Shown: piece after piece, positions 25,697 to 32,670 of the stretch
How positions within the stretch are numbered: the stretch's first letter is position 1
Layout: each line of letters begins with the position of its first letter
DNA from: Clostridiales bacterium
GTDB taxonomy: Bacteria > Bacillota > Clostridia > Oscillospirales > CAG-272
Assembly: GCA_022791685.1 (NCBI GenBank)
Contig: JAAVZO010000009.1
Location: forward strand, 1 to 32,670
Length of the DNA: 32,670 bases
Direction: 5' to 3'
Made by a program: the position numbers and the translations under genes
The notes under the pieces: generated by a model
The model's input: only the letters and a program-made list of their open reading frames with translations
What the model was told of the DNA's origin: nothing
The model's database searches: none

Positions 25697-27237
25697 GCTT
25701 CAATATAATGTGCGCCGACCGATACTTTACGGTTAATAGCGCCAGTCAAAATGTCATCAGCAATAGTTGCCATCGAATATAGCTCATACTCAGCACGGGT
25801 CTCGAGCTTTGCAGCGTCGAGCTGGGAGAGCAGCTCATCAATAAATGCCTTACCGTGAGCCATTCCGGCTGGAGTTCTGACGGCATTTGCATCATTCGTC
25901 ATTACATCCCTAAGCTCTGCACGCTTTTTGACAACAAAATCATACGCGAGTTCTTTTCCGCCAGACAGAGGCTTATCTGAAACTGAGAGCGTGATCTCAG
26001 AAACATTGCGCATATTGGAACAGATATGGCGAGCTGCGCGCCGTCCGAATACAAGGCATTCGAGCATTGAATTGCTTGCGAGTCGGTTTCCGCCATGTAT
26101 ACCAGTCCACGCACATTCACCGCAGGCATATAGACCAACAATATTTGTCATTCCATTAAGGTCTGTGTTGATGCCGCCCATCAGATAGTGCTGAGCCGGG
26201 CGCACAGGAATGCTGTCTTCCGGCACGTTGATACCGAATTTGCGGCACTCTCCGAATATTGTCGGGAAACGGCGCGAGAAGAATTCCTCACTCATACTCG
26301 AAACGTCAAGATATACATTATCGCGTCCGGTACGGCGCATTTCATGTATTATCTCGCGGGTCACAATGTCGCGCGGCGCAAGGTCGGCAAGCTCATGCTT
26401 ACCTTGCATGAAGGCTTCGCCGAGGTGATTTCTCAGTATTCCGCCCTCTCCACGGACCGCCTCTGAGATAAGGAAACGACGCTCGATCTGTCCCTTCTGC
26501 GGCATCATTGTAGTCGGATGGAACTGCACAAGCTCCATATTCACGACCTCCGCTCCAGCGCGCTGAGCTGCTGCGATACCATCGCCGACTGCTCCCATCG
26601 GGTTTGTCGTATGATTATACAGCGCACCGATTCCTCCGGTAGCGATAACGATATTCGGGCATTTGATAAGCTTTGGCTTGCCATCGAATACAATAGCTCC
26701 GGTGACTTTATCGTCTTCGGTCAGTATGTCTATGAGATATGTGTTGAAAAGGATATCAAGATTCTTGCGTTCAAGTGCGATTTCACCAAGTCGGCGAGTC
26801 GTCTCGCGTCCGGTAGCGTCACCGCCGCAGTGAACGATACGGCGGCAGGAATGTCCGCCCTCACGAGTTATCATAAGTTCGCCCTCGGGGTTGAGGTCGA
26901 ATGGAACATTGAGTTCCACCAGCTCGCTGATATTATCCGGACCTTCCTTGACAAGTGTCTCGACTGCGGTGACATCGCAGAGTCCAGCACCTGCCTTTAA
27001 TGTATCCTCAACATGCGATTCAAAGTGGTCGCTCGGGTCAATAACAGCAGCTATACCTCCCTGCGCGAGCCATGAGTTGGATTTTTCGAAATCGACCTTA
27101 GTGACGATCGCTGCCCGTTTACTCGGGTCGATGTGGAGTCCGACATACAGTCCGGCAATACCGCTTCCGACTATCAGCACATCATATTCGATCTGCTCAA
27201 GTCCGGCGGTGCTTCCGCTGTAAATGTAACGTCTCAT
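25693..27237 (-). CDS. nadB: L-aspartate oxidase
   Basis: This 514-residue flavoprotein makes iminoaspartate, the first step of de novo NAD synthesis. The FAD fold starts at EYDVLIVGSGIAGL (about 17-30). Family motifs are SNSWLAQGGIAAV, SEAVRGEGGILRN (a substrate-binding arginine region), LAPRDIVTREI and AGECAWTGIHGGNRLASNSMLE. The C-terminal helical domain is a little shorter than in E. coli NadB (540). In anaerobes fumarate or another acceptor replaces oxygen. The ATG at 27237 has no adjacent ribosome site; a structured leader holds GAAAGGAC further upstream. Confidence 0.95.
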   Translation of the reverse strand: MRRYIYSGSTAGLEQIEYDVLIVGSGIAGLYVGLHIDPSKRAAIVTKVDFEKSNSWLAQGGIAAVIDPSDHFESHVEDTLKAGAGLCDVTAVETLVKEGPDNISELVELNVPFDLNPEGELMITREGGHSCRRIVHCGGDATGRETTRRLGEIALERKNLDILFNTYLIDILTEDDKVTGAIVFDGKPKLIKCPNIVIATGGIGALYNHTTNPMGAVGDGIAAAQRAGAEVVNMELVQFHPTTMMPQKGQIERRFLISEAVRGEGGILRNHLGEAFMQGKHELADLAPRDIVTREIIHEMRRTGRDNVYLDVSSMSEEFFSRRFPTIFGECRKFGINVPEDSIPVRPAQHYLMGGINTDLNGMTNIVGLYACGECAWTGIHGGNRLASNSMLECLVFGRRAARHICSNMRNVSEITLSVSDKPLSGGKELAYDFVVKKRAELRDVMTNDANAVRTPAGMAHGKAFIDELLSQLDAAKLETRAEYELYSMATIADDILTGAINRKVSVGAHYIEA

Positions 27238-27248
27238 TTTTTATTTTA

Positions 27249-27280
27249 CAACCATTGCTTTCGGTTGAAAGCGTCCTTTC
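27249..27280 (-). promoter_or_regulatory. Structured leader of nadB with competing hairpins
   Basis: In the mRNA GAAAGGAC (27273-27280) is followed directly by GCTTTC-AACC-GAAAGC (27257-27272). The loop can instead pair downstream as CAACC...GGTTG (27263-27267 with 27249-27253), so the two hairpins exclude each other. A tiny in-frame MVVK-stop reading frame lies just before the nadB ATG. Confidence 0.4.
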
Positions 27281-27302
27281 TTCAAATTAACTGTCAATAT
27301 AT

Positions 27303-28049
27303 TTATTCAAATGATGAAATTATACCGCACAGCTTCAGTCTTATCGGATCATGATCTCCGAGACATTCGAGAAAATAATCACGGTATTCGTTTGTTTTCA
27401 AATTAAAATTAAGCGACCAGATAGCCCAAAATATATCAAAATGCTTGTCACCGAGTCCGGCACCGCCAAGGTCGATGAAGCCAGTGAATTTCCAATCGTC
27501 AAACAATACATTTGGAAGACAGAAATCACCGTGGATAAGCGTATCATGCCGCAGCAGATGAAGATTATCGCGAGCAAACTGTCTTGCTTCAGCTTCATCG
27601 TATACTCCAATGCAGGCTGAATAATCAGTATTAAATCTACCGCTATCTATCAAATTCTCACATGTCTCTGCTACGTAACCGCAGCTTGACGCGTCGATCG
27701 AATGCAGCTGATTCATCGCCTCCGCCATAACTCTGCAAAGCCGCTTAGGGTCGGAAAGATATTTTTGTGCATAAGCCGACTCGCCATTCAAACGCTTGGT
27801 AACAAGATAATCTCGGTCAGCGCTGATATAATCAATCACCCGCGGTGCAAGCCCTGCCGACGCGAAATGATCGTACATTTCAGCTTCGCGCTTCAATTTG
27901 CCGATATCTGATATTTTAATGTAGTAACCATCGTCAATATCAGCAAAAAATGTTTTTGCACCTGAACAGCCGCTTGTTTCGGTAAGCTTCACTTGACCGA
28001 CAAGCTCACGAATCCTATCCGGAAATCCTGTCATATCCTGCGAACTCAT
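27303..28049 (-). CDS. APH(3')-like small-molecule kinase
   Basis: The 248-residue protein closely follows the aminoglycoside 3'-phosphotransferase pattern. It has the catalytic-loop HGDFCLPNVLFD (like HGDATLPN of known APH(3')), the metal-binding GFIDLGGAGLGDKHFDIFWA and an earlier HSIDASSCGY. It could phosphorylate kanamycin-type drugs or a cell metabolite. The location between aroA and nadB, coupled to aroA by a four-base ATGA overlap, and the lack of mobile elements favour a chromosomal, possibly housekeeping role. It is slightly shorter than APH(3')-IIIa (264), and the C-terminal DELF of that enzyme is replaced by SSFE. Confidence 0.82.
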   Translation of the reverse strand: MSSQDMTGFPDRIRELVGQVKLTETSGCSGAKTFFADIDDGYYIKISDIGKLKREAEMYDHFASAGLAPRVIDYISADRDYLVTKRLNGESAYAQKYLSDPKRLCRVMAEAMNQLHSIDASSCGYVAETCENLIDSGRFNTDYSACIGVYDEAEARQFARDNLHLLRHDTLIHGDFCLPNVLFDDWKFTGFIDLGGAGLGDKHFDIFWAIWSLNFNLKTNEYRDYFLECLGDHDPIRLKLCGIISSFE

Positions 28050-29299
28050 AATAAGCTGCTCCAGTCCTTGACAAATCCGGGATATGATTTGTTTGTGCAG
28101 TTGATATCATCAACTACAACGTCACCTGTGCAGGCTGCCGTCGCTGCAACAGCCGACATAGCCATGCGATGATCGTTGTACGCTCGTATTTTTCCGCCTG
28201 AGAGCTGCTTCTGACCGATTATGATAATTCCATCGTCTGTCTCACTCGCCTTCGCACCAAGCGAAGTCAGAAGGTCGACAGTAGCGGTAATGCGGTCACA
28301 TTCTTTTAGTCTGAGACGAGAAGCGTTATAAATGCGAGTCGTTCCATCAGAACATGCAGCCATGACCGACAGCGCCGGAACAAGGTCCGGAATATCGGCA
28401 GCGTCGATATCGTGCGCGTGAAGTTCACCGCTTCGAACACGTATCCCATCCGGTTCAATGTCAACATTTGCCCCGAATGACTTGATTATTTCAAACAGCT
28501 TATAGTCACCCTGCAATGTGTTGTTATTTATTCCTGAAAGCTTAACATCACCGTTTATAGCCGCTGCAACTGCGAAAAATGCGGCATTCGAGCAGTCGCC
28601 CTCTACTGTAAAATCACGCGGAGAGGGCTTACCGCTGTGTATAATGTATCCACTATCCCGCTCATCTATGTTTGCACCGAATCGGTGCAGCACGTCGACT
28701 GTCATGTCGGCATACGGCTTGCTTTCAAGCCTTGTTGTGAGCGTTACATCGCTGTCGCCGTCAACTAAAGAGAGCGATATCAACAGCCCCGTCACGAACT
28801 GCGACGAAATATCGCCGCGGAGTGAATAGCTTCCGGCGTGCAGCTTTCCTGACACCTTCAGCGGCAGAAAATCGCCATTGTCTGGATATTCGAGCTTTGC
28901 GCCGTTAGCTTCGAGCAGCGGCTTATACAGCATAGTCGTGCGCTTCGGAAGCAATCCGCCGCCTATAAATGTTGCGCTTATTCCAAGCGCCGCAGCAAGC
29001 GGTATCATGAATCGCAGCGTCGACCCAGACTCACCGCAATTGACTGTACCAGCGTCAAACTCACTGCCCACTGAGCGCGTGACAGTGAATGTCAATGCAG
29101 ATTCATCGTATTCAAGCTCTGCACCGAACGCCCGAAGCGCTGATACAGTCGCATTGATGTCGTTAGACAAATCAACGCCGCGCACTATGCTATCACCAGC
29201 CAAAGCCGCGCAGATAAGCGCTCTATGCGCTTGACTCTTAGATGACGGCACACGCACTTCTCCGTGTATCTGGGACGGAGAAAATTTCATTTCTTTCAT
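28046..29299 (-). CDS. aroA: 3-phosphoshikimate 1-carboxyvinyltransferase (EPSP synthase)
   Basis: This 417-residue enzyme joins shikimate-3-phosphate and phosphoenolpyruvate in the chorismate pathway. Motifs include VPSSKSQAHRALICAAL near the N-terminus, NCGESGSTLRFMIPLAA (about 87-103), LKECDRITATVDLL and the C-terminal DHRMAMSAVAA. The ATG at 29299 has GAGGAA seven bases upstream; another ATG lies three codons in. It starts nine bases after aroB, and the aph-like gene overlaps its stop by four bases, so the three are one translational unit. Confidence 0.96.
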   Translation of the reverse strand: MKEMKFSPSQIHGEVRVPSSKSQAHRALICAALAGDSIVRGVDLSNDINATVSALRAFGAELEYDESALTFTVTRSVGSEFDAGTVNCGESGSTLRFMIPLAAALGISATFIGGGLLPKRTTMLYKPLLEANGAKLEYPDNGDFLPLKVSGKLHAGSYSLRGDISSQFVTGLLISLSLVDGDSDVTLTTRLESKPYADMTVDVLHRFGANIDERDSGYIIHSGKPSPRDFTVEGDCSNAAFFAVAAAINGDVKLSGINNNTLQGDYKLFEIIKSFGANVDIEPDGIRVRSGELHAHDIDAADIPDLVPALSVMAACSDGTTRIYNASRLRLKECDRITATVDLLTSLGAKASETDDGIIIIGQKQLSGGKIRAYNDHRMAMSAVAATAACTGDVVVDDINCTNKSYPGFVKDWSSLL

Positions 29300-29308
29300 T
29301 AAAATTCC

Positions 29309-30349
29309 TCAGCCGATGAGTTCGGCAACCTTACTGATAGGAAGCTTCTGTGTAAACGACTTTCCGATTCCATCAAGCAGTACGAACGAAATATCGTCAC
29401 CCGAACGCTTCTTATCAGAGCCTACGACACGAACCAGCTCCTCGACAGGATAATCCATAACAGTCGGAAGCTCCCATGCTTCGAGCGCTGCCTTGATTTT
29501 ATCATAGACCGGCTGATAGCCCAATTTCTCACCAAGCTTCGCAGCATACAGCATACCTATACCGATCGACTCGCCATGTGAGAATCGCTCGAAATTTCCA
29601 AGCTTTTCGACCGCGTGTCCAAGTGTATGTCCATAATTGAGTATCATTCGCAGTCCAGTCTCGCACTCATCGATTTCCACAACCTCTGCCTTAATTTTCA
29701 TGCAGCGATATATCATCTCAGCGCGGTCGATCTGCTTTGATGTAATGCCATTGAAAAGCTCCTCATCATAAATGCAGCCGTACTTCACCGCCTCGCCCAT
29801 GCCGTCGTCGATATAACGTTTCGGAAGAGTCGATAAAAACGAACTGTCGGCTATAACTGCTACCGGCTGCTTGAATGCACCGACGAGATTCTTTCCAACT
29901 TCAAGGTCTACTCCGGTCTTTCCGCCGATAGATGAATCTATCTGTGCGAGCAGCGTAGTCGGCATTTGTACAACATCTATACCTCTGAGGTAGGTCGCAG
30001 CCGCAAAGCCAGCCATGTCTCCACAGACTCCGCCGCCAAGCGCAATAACGAGCGAATGCCGTGTCAGGTGTGCCTTAGCAAAAGCGTCGTACATCTCAGA
30101 TACGGTAGAAAGTCGCTTCGACGGCTCTCCTGCAAGAAATACATACTCACCCGCAGGCGCTCTATTAAGTTTGACGAGATTTTCGCGTAAAAGTTCTCCA
30201 TAGAACTTAAAAACATTGCTATCTGACACAACAAATACGCGGTCGTAGTCTCTATTTTCGAAAAATATTTCCAATGCCTCAGCAAGAATACCCTCTCCGA
30301 CGTATATATTGTAATCTCCAGATGAATATTTTAAATTTATTGTTTCCAT
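29309..30349 (-). CDS. aroB: 3-dehydroquinate synthase
   Basis: This 346-residue enzyme cyclises DAHP to 3-dehydroquinate, the second step of the chorismate pathway, using NAD and a divalent metal. Visible motifs are ALGGGVCGDMAGFAAATYLRG (in part), PTTLLAQIDSSIGGKTGVDL, and the metal ligands in NYGHTLGHAVE and HGESIGIGM. Length matches the family (about 350-360). The ATG at 30349 follows AAAGAG. It lies 33 bases after nadC and 9 before aroA. Confidence 0.96.
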   Translation of the reverse strand: METINLKYSSGDYNIYVGEGILAEALEIFFENRDYDRVFVVSDSNVFKFYGELLRENLVKLNRAPAGEYVFLAGEPSKRLSTVSEMYDAFAKAHLTRHSLVIALGGGVCGDMAGFAAATYLRGIDVVQMPTTLLAQIDSSIGGKTGVDLEVGKNLVGAFKQPVAVIADSSFLSTLPKRYIDDGMGEAVKYGCIYDEELFNGITSKQIDRAEMIYRCMKIKAEVVEIDECETGLRMILNYGHTLGHAVEKLGNFERFSHGESIGIGMLYAAKLGEKLGYQPVYDKIKAALEAWELPTVMDYPVEELVRVVGSDKKRSGDDISFVLLDGIGKSFTQKLPISKVAELIG

Positions 30350-30382
30350 AGTTTTAACTCTTTCGTTTTATTTCAAATAGAG

Positions 30383-31225
30383 TTACTGAATTGTAAATTT
30401 CAGGCTGATATCGAGAGCTCTAACTGAATGGGTCAATGCTCCGATACTGATAAGGTCAACACCGCAGGCTGCAACCTCAGCAAGATTTCGGTCTCCCATA
30501 TTTCCTGAGGCCTCGGTAATAGCACGTCCATTGACAATTCCAACCGCCTTAGTCATATCCTCGCAGTTCATATTATCGAGCATGATAATATCAGCGCCAG
30601 CTTCAAGCGCTTCGTTAAGCTGCTCGAAGGTCTCTACTTCAACTTCAATTTTCAATGTATGCGGTGCGTTTGCGCGAGCCGACTTTACAGCCGCAGTGAT
30701 CGAACCAGCAGCCACTATATGATTATCCTTGATGAGGATTCCATCAGCGAGATTGAAGCGGTGATTTGTGCCTCCGCCGACCTTTACCGCATATTTTTCA
30801 ATAACGCGAAGTCCGGGCGTAGTCTTGCGGGTATCGCATATCTTAGCATTTGTGCCCTCGACCTGCTTTACCGCTTCAGCAGTGCGGGTAGCAATGCCAG
30901 ACATTCTCTGCATAAGATTCAGTCCGGTACGCTCACCAGTCAATACGTCTGTCGCCTTGCCGCTGACTTCTGCGATTATCTCGCCCTTCTCTATCCGGTC
31001 ACCGTCCTGCTTGTATGCAGTAAACACAATGTCAGGGTTGATGAGCTTGAACACACGCTCAGCAACTCCGACTCCGCAGAGCACACCGCTCTCCTTAGCC
31101 TTGTAAAGTCCATGCGCGATCCTATCAGCCGGAATCGTCGTCTCAGTTGTGATGTCGCCTGTTCCGACATCTTCATTAAGTGCGTTAAGTATAATGCTGT
31201 CAAGCATATTTCCGTATAAGTACAT
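30383..31225 (-). CDS. nadC: Nicotinate-nucleotide pyrophosphorylase (quinolinate PRTase)
   Basis: This 280-residue enzyme turns quinolinate and PRPP into nicotinate mononucleotide, the third step of de novo NAD synthesis. Motifs are LNEDVGTGDITTE at the N-terminus, LMQRMSGIATRT, CDTRKTTPGLRVIEKYAVK and GGGTNHRFNLADGILIKDNH. The ATG at 31225 has a very good AGGAG eight bases upstream, so the first Met is preferred over the one six codons in. It lies 30 bases after nadA. Confidence 0.96.
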   Translation of the reverse strand: MYLYGNMLDSIILNALNEDVGTGDITTETTIPADRIAHGLYKAKESGVLCGVGVAERVFKLINPDIVFTAYKQDGDRIEKGEIIAEVSGKATDVLTGERTGLNLMQRMSGIATRTAEAVKQVEGTNAKICDTRKTTPGLRVIEKYAVKVGGGTNHRFNLADGILIKDNHIVAAGSITAAVKSARANAPHTLKIEVEVETFEQLNEALEAGADIIMLDNMNCEDMTKAVGIVNGRAITEASGNMGDRNLAEVAACGVDLISIGALTHSVRALDISLKFTIQ

Positions 31226-31255
31226 TATTTTTCTCCTTGATTTACAGCGGCAGCT

Positions 31256-32179
31256 TTATTTAATAGCGACCATTCGCTCAAGCGGAGCTTTAGCTGCCTC
31301 GATCTCCTCCTGAGTCATGATAACCTCGTTCGACTCGTCGCGAAGTACCGCAAGAACGTCGCTGAGCTCGGTTTTCTTCATATTCGGGCATACGAGATAC
31401 GGTGTGAGCAGATGATATTTCTTCTCAGGATGATAGTATGCCAATCTGTCAACTACGCCTACCTCAGTTCCGATTATAAACTCCGGCGCGTCGGTATTTA
31501 CGCAATAGTCGATTATCTGCGACGTGCTTCCGACGAAATCAGCCTTTGCGACGACTTCATCCTCGCACTCGGGATGTACCGCGAATAGCGCATTAGGATG
31601 CTCAGCCTTCGCCTTGTCGACCTCAGCTGCCGTGATATTTCGGTGAGTTGGGCAGAATCCGCTGTGCAGGATGAATTCCTTCTCCGGCACGAATTTTGCA
31701 ACATACGCGCCAAGGTTCTTGTCCGGCACAAAAATTATCTGACGGTTCGGTAAACTCTTTACCACCTTTATTGCATTCGACGATGTGCAGCAGATATCCG
31801 ACACCGCTTTTGTTTCGGCGGACGAATTCACATAGCAGACTACCGCAGCCTCGGGATACTTCGCACGCAGTTCCAATACATCCTCTGGCGTAACCATATC
31901 AGCCATCGGACATCCCGCATCAACGGCAGGAAGCAGCACCTTTTTATCCGGGTTCAGTATCTTCGCGCTCTCAGCCATAAATCTGACTCCGCAGAAAACT
32001 ACCAACCGATTCTCAGCAAGCTTAGCCTTTTTTGAAAGCTCGAACGAATCGCCGAATATATCAGCGACCTGCTGGATCTCGAGCCGCTGATAATAGTGCG
32101 CAAGTATCAGCGCGTCCTTTTCTTTTTTAAGCCGCAGTATTTCGTCTGACAGCTGTTTTATTTCATCCTTGGAAAGCAT
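31256..32179 (-). CDS. nadA: Quinolinate synthase
   Basis: This 307-residue iron-sulfur enzyme condenses iminoaspartate with dihydroxyacetone phosphate to give quinolinate. Motifs are LAHYYQRLEIQQVADIFGDS near the N-terminus and three cysteine regions that hold its [4Fe-4S] cluster: VVFCGVRFMAES, the SDICCTSSNA segment or its neighbour CYVNSS, and VHPECEDEV. Length suits the short anaerobe-type NadA. The ATG at 32179 has GGAG upstream. It is the first gene of the nine-gene operon. Confidence 0.96.
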   Translation of the reverse strand: MLSKDEIKQLSDEILRLKKEKDALILAHYYQRLEIQQVADIFGDSFELSKKAKLAENRLVVFCGVRFMAESAKILNPDKKVLLPAVDAGCPMADMVTPEDVLELRAKYPEAAVVCYVNSSAETKAVSDICCTSSNAIKVVKSLPNRQIIFVPDKNLGAYVAKFVPEKEFILHSGFCPTHRNITAAEVDKAKAEHPNALFAVHPECEDEVVAKADFVGSTSQIIDYCVNTDAPEFIIGTEVGVVDRLAYYHPEKKYHLLTPYLVCPNMKKTELSDVLAVLRDESNEVIMTQEEIEAAKAPLERMVAIK

Positions 32180-32211
32180 TTATTTAACTCCGTTTCATCT
32201 ATAAATAATTG

Positions 32212-32262
32212 TCACATCCGGCACTCCGCCTTGTGAATTACCTCGAAAAAAGTATATATACT
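32212..32262 (-). promoter_or_regulatory. nadA leader: palindrome at the start site and a leader stem
   Basis: AGTATATATACT (32251-32262) is a perfect 12-base palindrome across the predicted transcription start near 32259. In the leader, TCACA (32212-32216) can pair with TGTGA (32232-32236), with an inner GGC/GCC (32220-32222 and 32228-32230). No known NAD riboswitch or NiaR site is recognised. Confidence 0.35.
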
Positions 32263-32265
32263 AAT

Positions 32266-32294
32266 ATGATACCACAAATGGCTCGATTTTGCAA
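32266..32294 (-). promoter_or_regulatory. Promoter of the nad/aro/ispE operon
   Basis: Minus-strand TTGCAA (32289-32294), 17 bases and TATCAT (32266-32271). The leader to nadA is about 80 bases. Confidence 0.65.
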
Positions 32295-32348
32295 TAACTA
32301 CTCGAACAAATTTAAAATCTTTTTTAAATTACAATTTTGTCAATTAAC

Positions 32349-32361
32349 CGAAATGATTTCG
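32349..32361. promoter_or_regulatory. Palindrome in the nadA/permease divergent region
   Basis: CGAAAT-G-ATTTCG is a perfect palindrome around one base, between the two divergent promoters. The rest of 32295-32423 is AT-rich, with nothing else recognised. Confidence 0.3.
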
Positions 32362-32423
32362 TTTATAAACAAAAATACGGTTTGACCAATGTGTTAAATG
32401 TTTTTAATGTTTTGAAAAATCCC

Positions 32424-32452
32424 TTGACACTGAAGGCTTTTTGCGTTACAAT
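32424..32452 (+). promoter_or_regulatory. Promoter of the AI-2E-type permease gene
   Basis: TTGACA (32424-32429), 17 bases and TACAAT (32447-32452), about 43 bases upstream of the predicted start codon. Confidence 0.82.
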
Positions 32453-32501
32453 GGTATTAAATATTTCTTATAGATTCAAGATTTGGAAGGATGGTCACAG
32501 A

Positions 32502-32670
32502 TTGAAAATCAACTGGAATCAAAAATACACTACAATAGCAGTTTATGCGATACTCGCTGCAACAGCAATACTGCTGATACTATTTGCTTTTCTTAATTTT
32601 TCGGTATTCGCTGAATGGTTCGGAAAACTCAACAAAATACTGTCACCGGTATTTCTCGGAGTAATACTCG
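32502..32670 (+). CDS. AI-2E family transporter, N-terminal fragment
   Basis: Only the first 56 codons are in the window. The translation opens with MKINWNQKYTTIAVYAIL and continues into a membrane helix (about 12-34) and then KLNKILSPVFLGVIL, the start of a second helix. This beginning is typical of clostridial AI-2E/PerM-type permeases, whose roles range from signal export to ion antiport. The start is TTG at 32502, with GGAAGG about 11 bases upstream; an ATG at 32491 is out of frame and quickly stops. The gene runs off the window edge. Confidence 0.75.
   Translation, partial: MKINWNQKYTTIAVYAILAATAILLILFAFLNFSVFAEWFGKLNKILSPVFLGVIL

Noticed and set aside
27249-27272. A pseudoknot in the nadB leader
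   Set aside because: The two stems would need a zero-length and a three-base connecting loop, which is sterically poor, so competing hairpins are the better reading.
30659-31219. A 186-codon open frame on the plus strand
   Set aside because: It is antisense to nadC and shows no motif or start signal.
32180-32258. NAD-sensing riboswitch upstream of nadA
   Set aside because: The leader is only about 80 bases and contains none of the conserved blocks I know; only a short stem can be drawn.

Overview
The window looks like a chromosomal segment of a spore-forming, anaerobic clostridial bacterium (Bacillota, probably an uncultured gut lineage). Supporting signs are a cotJA-cotJB-cotJC spore coat operon, mid-range GC by eye, strong AGGAGG-type ribosome binding sites, many TTGACA-N17-TATAAT-type promoters, and ferredoxin-type Fe-S proteins. 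No insertion sequence, phage gene, CRISPR array or rRNA was seen. The species cannot be named from the sequence alone.

Layout. 1-70: the 3' end of a tRNA and its terminator. 143-6019 (minus): sugar genes, namely a six-hairpin (GH63/MGH1-like) glycosidase, a GH2 beta-galactosidase and a ThuA-like protein. 6288-9258 (plus): cardiolipin synthase and a Wzx-type flippase, both envelope functions. 9357-10564 (plus): tRNA-Arg(CCT) and a geranylgeranyl-reductase-like flavoprotein. 10630-11755 (minus): cotJ operon. 11903-13288 (minus): an ECF sigma factor, a soluble zinc-finger anti-sigma factor and two small proteins that share a motif. 13377-21314 (minus): a second glycan locus with a GH95 fucosidase-type enzyme, an FAD oxidoreductase, an unassigned heparinase-like toroid protein and a solute-binding lipoprotein. 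A divergent AraC-type regulator follows at 21470-22381 (plus). 22403-32179 (minus): a compact nine-gene run, nadA-nadC-aroB-aroA-aph-nadB-DUF362/ferredoxin-ispE-foldase lipoprotein. 32502-32670 (plus): the start of an AI-2E-type permease.

How the parts work together. The catabolic enzymes lack signal peptides, so they should act in the cytoplasm on imported oligosaccharides, with the lipoprotein at 19839-21314 catching the substrate outside. The AraC regulator and that lipoprotein are divergent, and the space between them holds two identical TATGCAAT boxes 31 bp apart. One box overlaps the candidate -35 of the lipoprotein promoter, as expected for direct activation. The nad genes make NAD from aspartate, the aro genes feed chorismate and ispE feeds isoprenoids.

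The most unusual items are the ECF operon with two small motif-sharing proteins, the unassigned toroid protein beside an FAD oxidoreductase, the ferredoxin-like DUF362 protein translationally coupled to nadB, an APH(3')-like kinase inside the aro/nad operon, and several structured leaders.
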